Part shown: positions 1 through 7,578 of the stretch, piece by piece | Position numbering within the stretch: position 1 is the stretch's first letter | Layout: each line of letters starts with the position of its first letter | NCBI GenBank assembly: GCA_002507545.1 | Contig: DAVR01000009.1 | Location: 1 to 59,257, forward strand | DNA from: Archaeoglobus sp. UBA230 | GTDB taxonomy: Archaea > Halobacteriota > Archaeoglobi > Archaeoglobales > Archaeoglobaceae | Length of the DNA: 59,257 nucleotides | Direction of reading: 5' to 3' | Made by a program: the position numbers and the translations under genes | The notes under the pieces: generated by a model | Told to the model about the DNA's origin: nothing | Database searches by the model: none | Seen by the model: only the letters and a program-made list of their open reading frames with translations

Positions 1-127
1 AAGGAGGGTGCTGGAGTTCATGACTTCAAACGGAATCAGATCGTTCAAGGATGTGGCTCATGTCATCCATGCATATCAGGTCAACCCGGAGAGAGCAATG
101 AAGTATCTCGGCGTGGAAGAGCTTTGA
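1..127 (+). CDS. C-terminal end of a probable type II/IV secretion (GspE/VirB11-like) ATPase, partial
   Basis: Only the last 41 codons are inside the window, in the frame beginning at base 2, ending with TGA at 125-127. The readable tail includes VLEFMTSNGIRSFKDV and ends in LGVEEL. A tail of the form FM-x-x-NGI-x-(D/F)-x-DV followed by an (N/D)PER motif is typical, as I remember it, of archaeal secretion or pilus-assembly ATPases, but no Walker motif is inside the window. The stop codon overlaps the TTG start of the next gene (TTGA), so the two genes are translationally coupled. The identification rests on a short tail and is tentative. Confidence 0.4.
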   Translation, partial: RRVLEFMTSNGIRSFKDVAHVIHAYQVNPERAMKYLGVEEL

Positions 128-642
128 AAGAAATTTACACGATAGGACATTCTAACAGAAGCATAGAGGAGTTCAAGAGGCTTCTGATAGAACATTCAGT
201 GGAAGTTCTTGCTGACGTGAGAAGGTTTCCCAGTTCCAAATACGAGCATTTTAATCAGGACAAGCTAAAGAAGAGTCTCAAAGATGTTGGAATTGACTAC
301 ATCTGGTTTGAGGGACTTGGAGGATATAGAAAAAAGATTCTGGAAAATTCTCCTAACACAGCCATAAAGAGCAGGGGATTCAGAAATTATGCTGATTACA
401 TGCTGACTAAGGAGTTCAGAGAGGAAGTCGAAAAATTGATCGAAATTGCAGAGAAGAGAAAGGTTGCCATAATGTGCTCTGAAAAGTTTTTCTGGAAATG
501 CCATAGAAAGTTCATTTCTGACTATTTGACCCTCAGAGGCTTTATAGTAATCCATATAATAAATGATGTTGTTAAAGAACATAGATTAAGCAGAGAGGCA
601 AGAGTTACTAATATTGGGCTTATTTACGATGTGGAGTTGTGA
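124..642 (+). CDS. DUF488 family protein
   Basis: A 172-residue protein that opens with YTIGHSNRSIEEF, the hallmark N-terminus of the DUF488 family. Further family landmarks are LADVRRFPSS near residue 30 and the CSE....CHR segment (MCSEKFFWKCHR) near residue 118. These conserved Cys, His and Arg residues suggest an unknown enzymatic or nucleic-acid role; the family has no established reaction. The start is a TTG that overlaps the stop of the upstream gene (TTGA). No ATG near the N-terminus would preserve the conserved YTIGHS motif. Function is not known. Confidence 0.8.
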   Translation: MKEIYTIGHSNRSIEEFKRLLIEHSVEVLADVRRFPSSKYEHFNQDKLKKSLKDVGIDYIWFEGLGGYRKKILENSPNTAIKSRGFRNYADYMLTKEFREEVEKLIEIAEKRKVAIMCSEKFFWKCHRKFISDYLTLRGFIVIHIINDVVKEHRLSREARVTNIGLIYDVEL

Positions 643-675
643 TTGAGATTACGGGATGTTGTTACAGCATCATCA

Positions 676-712
676 TCCAACCTAATTTTATCCCAACCTA
701 ATCTTTGGGATA
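676..712. repeat. Direct repeat plus short inverted repeat upstream of the histone gene
   Basis: CCAACCTAAT occurs at 677-686 and again at 693-702. Overlapping the second copy is an inverted repeat, TATCCCA (689-695) and TGGGATA (706-712), with a 10-nt loop. It lies between the DUF488 stop and the histone promoter, so it could be a 3-prime hairpin or a regulator site. Confidence 0.4.
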
Positions 713-772
713 GCTTGATGCAGTTGATGTGCCTTTAACTATTTTGCCCACTGAAAAGTGTATTTCATGAAA

Positions 773-785
773 AAATTTATATAAG
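773..785 (+). promoter_or_regulatory. TATA box of the histone gene
   Basis: AAATTTATATAAG, an archaeal TATA box, about 50 nt before the histone ATG. Transcription would start near 805 and give a leader of about 30 nt holding the GGAGGTG ribosome binding site at 825-831. Confidence 0.65.
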
Positions 786-837
786 ATTTTGACACCTAAA
801 TTATTGGAAGGAGTAAACCTGAATGGAGGTGTGTGTG

Positions 838-1041
838 ATGGAGCTTCCACTTGCTCCTGTGGAAAGGCTGCTGAGGAAGGCTGGAGCAACAAGAGTCAGT
901 GAGAATGCAAAGGTCGAACTGGCGAAGGCAATTGAAGATTATGCTCTAAAACTTTCGAAGAAGGCTTCCGAACTTGCAAAACATGCAGGAAGAAAGACTG
1001 TTAAGGCTGAGGACATAAAGGTCGCTCTTAGAGAGCTGTAA
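838..1041 (+). CDS. hpyA: Archaeal histone (HMf/HpyA family)
   Basis: A 67-residue histone-fold protein that dimerises and wraps DNA. It has the family layout: helix 1 with [13 protein letters not shown], loop 1 RVSENAK, long helix 2, loop 2 [10 protein letters not shown], and helix 3 ending in ALREL. Length is normal (66-69 aa) and there is no N- or C-terminal tail. I chose the ATG at 838 because GGAGGTG sits a few bases upstream. The in-frame ATG at 823 overlaps that site and would add MEVCV, which the family lacks. It converges with the primase gene with only two bases between the stops. Confidence 0.95.
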   Translation: MELPLAPVERLLRKAGATRVSENAKVELAKAIEDYALKLSKKASELAKHAGRKTVKAEDIKVALREL

Positions 1042-1043
1042 AG

Positions 1044-2180
1044 TTATTTTCTTTTTGATTTACATTTTTTATAATATATTAGGGGATGTGAAACTCCGCA
1101 ATCCCAGACGCAGTTCTGGTATGTCCTCATTGTGTCGCATGAGGGAGAGGTGTATTCAGATCCCTTTCCTCTCTCTCCAGCGATGTGCTCTACCTGATAT
1201 CTTGTCTTCTCCTCATCAAAATCCGGAGCAGACTTAAACAGAGTAATTATGCCCTCAACATCCATTCCGATGTTAAGCAAAAACGATGTGAGAGCAAATC
1301 TTGCAGTGTGGGGGACGTTCATACCCCTCTGCAGTTCAGAAAGTATTTCCTTCATGCAGGGTGGCAGACATTTCAGATCAACCTCACCGAGATCAAAGCT
1401 GAATCTCTTCGCTTCTCTCGCTGCTTTTCTGCTTAGCTCCTTTACAGCGGGCTGGATGGAGGGTATGACCGGTACTTTTTCGAAGAGCTTTGCCCTCAAC
1501 ATTTCCTCAATGATTCGAATAACCTCTGCTTTCGCTGTCTCAACAAAGCCGTCTTTCAGCTTTCTGTTTACGAGTCTCCACCTCTCGTCCCTAATCCTTG
1601 AAGACGCTTTAACGTAGGTCGAAACGTGCACATCCCACCCCTTCAGTTTCACACCTATATCCAGAGCTATCAGCCTGAGAACGACATCACCATCTTGCTT
1701 CTTTATCTCTGGTTTTTTCAAACCTACATCGTTTCTCATCAACTCTGCATAGTAGCTTGATTCATTCACTGCATACCTCATCCTGACCCAGTCATCGAGA
1801 GCCGAGACAATCATCCTCGAGGAGATATGGGACAAAAGGGACAATTCCGCCTTTCTATACCACTCTCGGTAGATGTCCTCTGGATAGTCATAAGAGCAGT
1901 TCTCAAAACACTTCATGCAGAGATCACAGTTAACAAAGCTTCCTTTCTCAGAACAATCGTAGCAACGCCCATCACAACCGACACAGAAGAAGTCTGCTTC
2001 CTCGACATATCTATCTCTGTATATCTTTCCATCAATCGCGTGGCTTACAATTTCCTTCGCGACCTCAATAGCGTCTGGAGACGCCTCAAGTCCCTTTGCA
2101 ACGTCGAAGGTGAAAACCCTTGAGGAGAGTCTTAGGAAAGGATATCGAGTTAGGAGGGGTAAAAGAGGAAGATATTTCAT
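1044..2180 (-). CDS. priL: DNA primase large subunit PriL, with an extra cysteine-rich insertion
   Basis: This is the non-catalytic iron-sulfur subunit of the archaeal/eukaryotic-type primase, which works with PriS to make RNA primers. The C-terminal domain carries the usual [4Fe-4S] region: PPC (C275), SPSC (C348), C357, C361 and C373, with the HPLIYY segment; C271 is a further candidate. Length (378 aa) is ordinary. Unusual is an eight-cysteine stretch at residues 66-95 in the N-terminal domain. Its first half is CX2CX3CX2C and its second half is CX2CX2CX3C, the ferredoxin spacing. ATG at 2180 overlaps the PCNA stop (TAATG), so synthesis is coupled to PCNA. The partner priS is not in the window. 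Confidence 0.88.
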   Translation of the reverse strand: MKYLPLLPLLTRYPFLRLSSRVFTFDVAKGLEASPDAIEVAKEIVSHAIDGKIYRDRYVEEADFFCVGCDGRCYDCSEKGSFVNCDLCMKCFENCSYDYPEDIYREWYRKAELSLLSHISSRMIVSALDDWVRMRYAVNESSYYAELMRNDVGLKKPEIKKQDGDVVLRLIALDIGVKLKGWDVHVSTYVKASSRIRDERWRLVNRKLKDGFVETAKAEVIRIIEEMLRAKLFEKVPVIPSIQPAVKELSRKAAREAKRFSFDLGEVDLKCLPPCMKEILSELQRGMNVPHTARFALTSFLLNIGMDVEGIITLFKSAPDFDEEKTRYQVEHIAGERGKGSEYTSPSCDTMRTYQNCVWDCGVSHPLIYYKKCKSKRK

Positions 2181-2917
2181 TATTCGGCTTCGATGCGCGG
2201 TGCAAGAATGTATTCGACCCTTGTCTTCCCACCAACGAGTTCGAATACCAGTCTTACGGGATAATTGGTTCCGAGGTGGATCGTTAAAAGATCACCGCTG
2301 CCTGCTACCTTGCAGAACTCCTTGAGGTAGTCAACACTGAACATACTCCTCGCCTCTCCCCCGTTAAATTCGATAAGCTCAGTCTCACTCATCTGGAACA
2401 TTATACTGTCCACGTCACCCCTTGCCTCAATCTTGAATCCGTCTCTATCGGATTTGAACACTACATGGTCACTGATTTTGTCTGCTGCGGCAATTGCCTT
2501 CTTGAACTCACCTGCGTCTATGACTATTTTCGCAGGAAGTTCGAGTTCGGGAATTTTTGGCTCCTTTCTAATGGCTGAAGGATCAATGAGGGCGACTTTA
2601 TACTCAACACTTCCGAACTTTATCCTGAGTGTGCTCTCATCCTGAACACTTAGTTCAACAAGGTCCTTTGCCGAAATAGATTTGCTGATATCAAATACTC
2701 TGTCCATATCAACGCCTACGGTCTTTTCCTCATCAATATTGTAAACCTCAAAGCTATCCCTCGGCACATCTACGATAACCATCGCAACGTTTGCCGGGTC
2801 TACCGCACGTGAATGGAGACCTTTTTCGAGAAAATGCATTCTTGCTTCACTGACGAGAGCCACAACAGCCCTTGTAACAGTCTTCAACACCTCTCCAGTC
2901 ATTATGACGTCTATCAT
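2180..2917 (-). CDS. pcn: DNA polymerase sliding clamp (PCNA)
   Basis: A 245-residue PCNA that forms a trimeric ring tethering polymerase and other replication proteins to DNA. Recognisable landmarks are the N-terminal half with EARMHFLEKGLHSRAVDPANVAM, the inter-domain connector region, LIDPSAIRKEP, and the C-terminal ILAPRIE tail, which is part of the PIP-box docking surface. I start at the ATG at 2917 (MIDVIMTG) rather than an upstream TTG. This matches the known A. fulgidus N-terminus and a TATA box (AAATATTAA, about 2940-2948) lies about 27 nt upstream. It is the first gene of a pcn-priL pair overlapping by one base. The PolB in this window ends in a PIP box that would dock here. Confidence 0.96.
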   Translation of the reverse strand: MIDVIMTGEVLKTVTRAVVALVSEARMHFLEKGLHSRAVDPANVAMVIVDVPRDSFEVYNIDEEKTVGVDMDRVFDISKSISAKDLVELSVQDESTLRIKFGSVEYKVALIDPSAIRKEPKIPELELPAKIVIDAGEFKKAIAAADKISDHVVFKSDRDGFKIEARGDVDSIMFQMSETELIEFNGGEARSMFSVDYLKEFCKVAGSGDLLTIHLGTNYPVRLVFELVGGKTRVEYILAPRIEAE

Positions 2918-2945
2918 ACTCAACTTTTTTTAGGTGTGTTAATAT

Positions 2946-3209
2946 TTAATTTTTTCTACTCAGTACCCTCTTAACTCTCTCCACAATATCTTTCTCGCCA
3001 ACGTCCGAGTCAAAGCAGACAGACCGCACAAATTCTTCGTTAAGACAGTTTTTTCTACAACCATTTATCAGAACTACGAGATCGGCTCCAGTTTTGCTTC
3101 CAGAGTGAAAAAATTCAAAGGAGTGGAAATTTTTTCTCAGTATTTCCTCAACCTTTTCCCTTAAGTATTCGGGATTGCAACCCCCACAGTATCTGATCAG
3201 AACTTTCAT
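2946..3209 (-). CDS. Small CGGC-motif protein, function unknown
   Basis: An 87-residue protein starting MKVLIRYCGGCNPEY. It holds a CGGC pair (C8, C11), a second pair in NGCRKNC (C51, C55) and C65, all likely metal or Fe-S ligands. Small proteins with a YCGGCNP opening are known from anaerobes, but I do not know a proven function. It overlaps the stop of the 4-hydroxybutyryl-CoA dehydratase-like gene by four bases (ATGA), so the two are made together. A role in cluster assembly or electron supply to that Fe-S flavoenzyme is a guess based on context only. Confidence 0.6.
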   Translation of the reverse strand: MKVLIRYCGGCNPEYLREKVEEILRKNFHSFEFFHSGSKTGADLVVLINGCRKNCLNEEFVRSVCFDSDVGEKDIVERVKRVLSRKN

Positions 3210-4684
3210 TTTTGATTTCCTCTCACTCTCTCGAAATCTTCATCCCGCTTAATTCCTGCAATCCTTTTTGCCTCCTCTTTCTTCATGTCAATGTTGCTCC
3301 TCCTCCATATCATGATCTTCTGAGCTGCTGGGGAGCCAGCACCGTGCATGGATTCTGGCAGTTCCGCGCCGATAGACAGGTTCTCTATAAGTCTGAACAT
3401 CCTCAGCCTATGCTCGGTCGGAATTTCTGCCCTCCCCTTCAGGTATTTCTCAACCATTTCCCTCGTTTCGGGGTTTCTGTAGTCCAGTTCGGATGGTGTT
3501 GTTATCACAAATCCCCCGGCAAGGTCTTGAGAGAGCCTCGACCACTCGTAGGGCAGGCGAGTGATATTCAGCTTTGTAACATTCGCAAGCAACAGGTTAG
3601 GCATGTATGCTCCCGATGGAGTCTTAAACCCCTCATAAGAGCATGCAAGAGAGCAGCACCAGCATGTTTCTGCCATGTGGATCATCTCCGTCAGCTTGTC
3701 TACGATGTGAGAAGCTCCCTCAACTCCGTTGTATTCGGCAATACATGCAGATGCTCCTATCAGAACATCAGCAACACCAACCTTGCAGCCTCCGTAGTTT
3801 TGCCTGTGGAAGGTGGCGAAGGTCTCTACAAGCTCAGAGGTGAAGTCGTACTCCCCGCACATGAAAACCCTTTCCCATGGCACAAAGACATCGTCGAATA
3901 CTACCAAAGCCTCTCCACCAACGGTCGCATACTTCGCATTTCCGCAGTCTATATCTCCATCAAGCCTCCTAAGATCATTCGTCTGCCTGCCGAATATCAT
4001 TGTAACACCCTCAGCATCAACGGGTACAGCAAATGCGACAGCATAGTCCTTATCTTCTTCACCCATCGCCCTCGTTGGCAGTGCAATGATTTCGTGAGAG
4101 TTGGCAACGCCGGTTATGTGAGCCTTCGCCCCCCTCACGACTATACCGTCCCCTCTCCTTTCCACAACCCTAAGGTATAGGTCTGGATCAGCCTGTTGAT
4201 GCGGTCTTAAGCTGCGATCTCCCTTAACATCGGTCATCGCACCGGCAACCATCAGGTCGTTTTTCTGGACATACCTGATATACTCCTTGACCCTCTCGTG
4301 GTAATCTGTTCCGTATTTTTGATCCACGTCGTAGGTTGTTATGTAGAGTGCGTTTATCGCATCAAGTCCGACACACCGCTGAAAGCAGCTCCCGGTCTTT
4401 CTGCCGAGAAGTCTCATCATCCTCACCTTCTTAACAAGGTCGTCCGTGCTTTGGTGAATGTGGGTAAATCGGTTGATTTTCTCGCCAGTCAGATGCGAGG
4501 TGGCAGTCATTATCTCCGCATACCTTGGATCGTGAGCGAGTTCATACGTCATTGCCGCGGCATTCACGTGGGGTGCAAGAATTGGATCATCTGCCACACT
4601 GTCTATTCTTTTCCCCATAAAGTAAATTCTTGGCCTGTATTTTCTCAAGCTCTCGATATACTCTTTACCATTCATCATTTCCAT
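3206..4684 (-). CDS. abfD: 4-hydroxybutyryl-CoA dehydratase / vinylacetyl-CoA isomerase homologue
   Basis: A 492-residue FAD and [4Fe-4S] enzyme of the 4-hydroxyphenylacetate-3-hydroxylase superfamily. The ligands that set 4-hydroxybutyryl-CoA dehydratase apart are all visible: C100 and C104 in SCFQRC, then H293 and C300 in FHRQNYGGCK. This is CX3C ... HX6C, one residue off the Clostridium AbfD numbering (C99, C103, H292, C299). Residues matching its catalytic E257, Y296 and K300 are present too. True flavin hydroxylases lack these cysteines. Starts are possible at 4684, 4678 or 4675. I prefer 4684 or 4678 because a TATA box (GTTATATTTTAT, 4707-4718) lies about 28 nt upstream. A reading frame open to 4906 exists, but the extra N-terminus is not family-like. 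Physiological substrate is uncertain. Confidence 0.85.
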   Translation of the reverse strand: MEMMNGKEYIESLRKYRPRIYFMGKRIDSVADDPILAPHVNAAAMTYELAHDPRYAEIMTATSHLTGEKINRFTHIHQSTDDLVKKVRMMRLLGRKTGSCFQRCVGLDAINALYITTYDVDQKYGTDYHERVKEYIRYVQKNDLMVAGAMTDVKGDRSLRPHQQADPDLYLRVVERRGDGIVVRGAKAHITGVANSHEIIALPTRAMGEEDKDYAVAFAVPVDAEGVTMIFGRQTNDLRRLDGDIDCGNAKYATVGGEALVVFDDVFVPWERVFMCGEYDFTSELVETFATFHRQNYGGCKVGVADVLIGASACIAEYNGVEGASHIVDKLTEMIHMAETCWCCSLACSYEGFKTPSGAYMPNLLLANVTKLNITRLPYEWSRLSQDLAGGFVITTPSELDYRNPETREMVEKYLKGRAEIPTEHRLRMFRLIENLSIGAELPESMHGAGSPAAQKIMIWRRSNIDMKKEEAKRIAGIKRDEDFERVRGNQK

Positions 4685-4706
4685 CACTTTTTGAGTGTTA
4701 TTCAGA

Positions 4707-4747
4707 TAAAATATAACCTTTTCCGATTGTTTGAATTTTAGTTCAAA
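4707..4747 (-). promoter_or_regulatory. TATA box and palindrome upstream of the abfD-like gene
   Basis: On the minus strand a TATA box covers 4707-4718. Just upstream is the palindrome TTTGAA-TTTTAG-TTCAAA (4730-4747), with 6-bp arms and a 6-bp centre. Its place next to the TATA/BRE region suits a regulator binding site. Confidence 0.5.
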
Positions 4748-4797
4748 GTGTGTTCGCAATAGATGATGTTTATGCCCGCAGAGTGAGCGTTGGATTA

Positions 4798-4811
4798 GAT
4801 TTATTATAAGC
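4798..4811 (+). promoter_or_regulatory. TATA box of the site-2 protease gene
   Basis: GATTTATTATAAG is centred about 25 nt before the ATG at 4830, which predicts a leaderless mRNA. Confidence 0.6.
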
Positions 4812-4829
4812 GCTGCCACACATAAAGAC

Positions 4830-5909
4830 ATGCGAGCATCCTTCAGAATTTTCAGAGTTTCAGGAATTGATGTGGAGGTGCATATCAGCCTGCTGATTCT
4901 ACTCATGCTTCTGATTTACGCATTCATGGTTACACCCCCTCCTTTCGGATTCGCTAATTTCCCCACTGTTGAAAGAATCGCCCTGTCAACTACTTCTGCA
5001 GTAGCATTATTTGCGTCAATACTCCTTCACGAACTTTCCCACTCCATATTCGCCCGCAGATACGGGGTTAAAGTCAGGAAAATCATGCTCTTCATATTTG
5101 GTGGAGTTGCGATGATGGAAAAGATGCCGAAAAAGCCCAGAGAGGAGTTCGCTGTTGCGATTGCCGGACCTGCTGCAAGCATTTGTATTGCCGCATTGTC
5201 TTTCTTCCTCTCATTTACCCCCCATACCGTCGTATCCGCATTCTTCACACTTTTTGCCTATTTCAACCTCGTTCTTGCCCTCTTCAACCTGATTCCGGCC
5301 TTTCCAATGGATGGTGGAAGAATCCTGAGAAGCTTCCTCGCGGAAAGAATGAGCTACGCCAAGGCAACGAGGATAGCTGCAGAAGTTGGGAGGGGTTTAG
5401 CAATCGTTATGGCTATATTGGGTATATTCTATAACCCGTGGCTTATTCTGATAGCACTGTTCATATACATCGGGGCGAGCGAGGAAGAAAGGCTCGTTCT
5501 GCTTGAAAATATTCTTGGACGGGTTAAGGTTGAGGATGTTATGAGCAGAGACGTGCTTTCTTTATCACCAACAGCAAAGGTTTCGGAAGTCATAGAGGTG
5601 CTACTGAAGCACAAACATCTCGGATACCCGGTGATGGAGGATGACAGACTTGTTGGAATCGTTACGTTGAAGGACATCATGGGAGCAGACCCTGATGATA
5701 CGGTGGAGAAAGTAATGTCTAAGGATGTTGTTACAATTGAGCCTCATAAGTCTGTCTTTGAGGCTTTTAAAATCATGAGTGAGAGAGGGATTGGTAGACT
5801 GCCAGTGGTGGAAAATAGTAAAGTGGTGGGTATCATTTCGAGGAGTGACATCATGAGGCTGAAGGACATACTCGAAGCTATGGAGGTGATGGGTTGGAAA
5901 AGAGGCTAA
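4830..5909 (+). CDS. Site-2 protease family (M50) membrane metalloprotease with CBS domains
   Basis: A 359-residue membrane protease predicted to cleave proteins inside the bilayer. The zinc site is HELSH (H67, E68, H71) in the second membrane segment. The third ligand is the Asp of FPMDGGR (D161). About six hydrophobic segments fill residues 17-215. Two CBS domains follow at about 232-350 (VEDVMSRDVLSL..., VEKVMSKDVVTI...) and probably sense adenine nucleotides. This M50-plus-CBS layout is common in archaea; targets are unknown. It overlaps the TraB-family gene by 16 bases, so the two form one operon. Confidence 0.9.
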   Translation: MRASFRIFRVSGIDVEVHISLLILLMLLIYAFMVTPPPFGFANFPTVERIALSTTSAVALFASILLHELSHSIFARRYGVKVRKIMLFIFGGVAMMEKMPKKPREEFAVAIAGPAASICIAALSFFLSFTPHTVVSAFFTLFAYFNLVLALFNLIPAFPMDGGRILRSFLAERMSYAKATRIAAEVGRGLAIVMAILGIFYNPWLILIALFIYIGASEEERLVLLENILGRVKVEDVMSRDVLSLSPTAKVSEVIEVLLKHKHLGYPVMEDDRLVGIVTLKDIMGADPDDTVEKVMSKDVVTIEPHKSVFEAFKIMSERGIGRLPVVENSKVVGIISRSDIMRLKDILEAMEVMGWKRG

Positions 5910-7069
5910 TAATCATCGGTACAGCGCATGTATCGAGGAGGAGTATTGAAGAGGTAAATGAGATTATTGAGGCTGAAAAGCCTGATGCTGTTGCTGTTGA
6001 GTTATGTCCAAGAAGGTATAGAGCCCTTGTCCACGGAGTAAAGGATGAAATTCCTGTTACGGACGTTATAAGGAAAGGAAACGTTTTTCAGCTCCTCTTT
6101 CAACTTGTTCTTTCCTATTTCCAGCGTAAGTTTGGAGAAGAATACGGGGTAAAGCCCGGCGCAGAAATGCTTGCTGCTGTGGAGAAGGCTAGAAGCGTCG
6201 GGGCTGATGTTCTGCTTATTGACAGGGACATCGGAATAACCTTCAGCAGGTTCTGGCAGAGTCTGAGCTTTTTTGAAAAGCTGAAGCTTATATGGCATCT
6301 GGTCAAAAGCATGTTCTCTGGGGAGGATATTGATGTTGATGAAATGCTCGAAGAGGATGTTCTGGATATTCTGATAAAGGAATTCAGGAAAATATCTCCA
6401 AATGCTGCCAAGGTCCTGATTGATGAAAGAGATACCTACATGGCAGCAAACCTCTTGAATGCCTTTTCGAGGTATGACAAAATCGTGGCTGTTGTAGGTG
6501 CAGGGCATAGAAAGGGGATAGAGAATGCTTTGGAGAGGCTCAAATACAATCCGGTTAACATAAGGGAGCTTGAGGAGGTTAGAAAGGGTAGGAGCTTGCT
6601 GAAGTATTTTACCGCAGCGTTCACGGCTCTGATAGTAGCCACCTTCGTTCTCATAACTGTCTCCCTTAACACAGAGATACTGATTCAGGCCTTCATTTTC
6701 TGGTTTTTAATCAACGGCATTCTTTCTGCTATCGGAGCTGCAATCGCAAGGGGTCATCCACTATCCATTGCTGCAGCTTTTCTCTTTGCATGGCTCACAT
6801 CCCTCAACCCTCTGATAGCAGCGGGATGGGTTTCTGGACTTGTGGAGGCATGGATAAGAAAGCCGACGGTGGATGACTTCTCAGGGCTTGTGGAGGCTGA
6901 AAGCTTCCGTGATATGCTCAACAACAGATTCTTTAGAGTTCTACTTGTTGCAGCCCTGACAAACATTGGAAGTATGATCGGAACGATCTACGGGGGCTGG
7001 TATATCCTATCCACCTTCGGAATTGATGTCGCGAAGGTTGTTGGAGAGAGGGTTTGGGAGATACTGTGA
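5894..7069 (+). CDS. TraB/PrgY-family membrane protein
   Basis: A 391-residue protein. The N-terminal TraB domain begins IIIGTAHVSRRSIEEV and contains AVELCPRRY and VVGAGHRKGIE, the conserved family motifs that resemble a TIKI/EreA-type hydrolase fold. The last 150 residues form four to five membrane helices. Bacterial PrgY/TraB reduces secreted pheromone activity; archaeal members are uncharacterised, though a peptidase-like role is plausible next to a site-2 protease and a metzincin. The start is a TTG at 5894, chosen because a strong GGAGGTGAT ribosome binding site (5882-5890) ends four bases before it. Confidence 0.85.
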   Translation: MEKRLIIIGTAHVSRRSIEEVNEIIEAEKPDAVAVELCPRRYRALVHGVKDEIPVTDVIRKGNVFQLLFQLVLSYFQRKFGEEYGVKPGAEMLAAVEKARSVGADVLLIDRDIGITFSRFWQSLSFFEKLKLIWHLVKSMFSGEDIDVDEMLEEDVLDILIKEFRKISPNAAKVLIDERDTYMAANLLNAFSRYDKIVAVVGAGHRKGIENALERLKYNPVNIRELEEVRKGRSLLKYFTAAFTALIVATFVLITVSLNTEILIQAFIFWFLINGILSAIGAAIARGHPLSIAAAFLFAWLTSLNPLIAAGWVSGLVEAWIRKPTVDDFSGLVEAESFRDMLNNRFFRVLLVAALTNIGSMIGTIYGGWYILSTFGIDVAKVVGERVWEIL

Positions 7070-7077
7070 GAGGTGTA

Positions 7078-7578
7078 ATGAGAATTCTCATTCAGCCAAT
7101 TGGGGATTTGGAAGAGGATTTGATTTTTTCACTTGAAAGGGGTCTGGCAGACAGGTTTAACGCCCAAATCAGTATACTTGCTCCGACAACTCTCGACATG
7201 TCCTGTTTTAACCCTATGAGGTATCAGTTCAACTCAACTTGCCTTTTAAGAAAGCTAAAGCCGGTTTGGATTACCTTAGGTGTCACCGACAGGGACATTT
7301 ACGCTGACAGGATGAACTTCGTCTTTGGAGAGGCTGAATTGAATGGAAACAGGGCGATAGTTTCAATTTACAGGCTCAGAAGTATGGACAGCAGAGTTAC
7401 TGAAGAGAGGTTAATCAAGGAGGCTGTTCACGAGATAGGGCACGTTCTCGGTCTGAAGCACTGCAGAAACAGAAGTTGTGTTATGAGCTTCTCAAACAGC
7501 CTTGCAGAGGTTGACATTAAAGGCTCATACTTCTGCGCCTCATGTGCCTCCAAAATTAGGGCCTATCTAAAAGAATGA
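7078..7578 (+). CDS. amzA: Archaemetzincin zinc metalloprotease
   Basis: A 166-residue metzincin-type protease with the archaemetzincin signature HEIGHVLGLKHC (H118, E119, H122, H128, C129), then C134, the Met of CVMSFS, and a CX2C pair (C153, C156). The cysteines form a second zinc site unique to this family. The ATG at 7078 follows GAGGTG at 7070-7075 and gives the normal MRILIQPIG N-terminus. It is the third gene of the site-2 protease-TraB-archaemetzincin run. Its 3-prime end overlaps the convergent PolB gene by 12 bases, including part of the PolB PIP-box codons. Confidence 0.93.
   Translation: MRILIQPIGDLEEDLIFSLERGLADRFNAQISILAPTTLDMSCFNPMRYQFNSTCLLRKLKPVWITLGVTDRDIYADRMNFVFGEAELNGNRAIVSIYRLRSMDSRVTEERLIKEAVHEIGHVLGLKHCRNRSCVMSFSNSLAEVDIKGSYFCASCASKIRAYLKE

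Noticed and set aside
823..837. ATG at 823 as the histone start
   Set aside because: It overlaps the GGAGGTG ribosome binding site and adds five residues that the family lacks.
3212..4180. Long open frame (322 codons) on the plus strand opposite the abfD-like gene
   Set aside because: It is antisense to a well-conserved enzyme, its translation shows no recognisable domain, and no promoter or ribosome binding site precedes it.
3206..4684. Naming this gene 4-hydroxyphenylacetate 3-hydroxylase
   Set aside because: The four Fe-S ligands of 4-hydroxybutyryl-CoA dehydratase are present, which true flavin hydroxylases lack.
4685..4906. N-terminal extension of the abfD-like gene up to 4906
   Set aside because: The added residues do not look like the family, and the TATA box at 4707-4718 lies inside that stretch.
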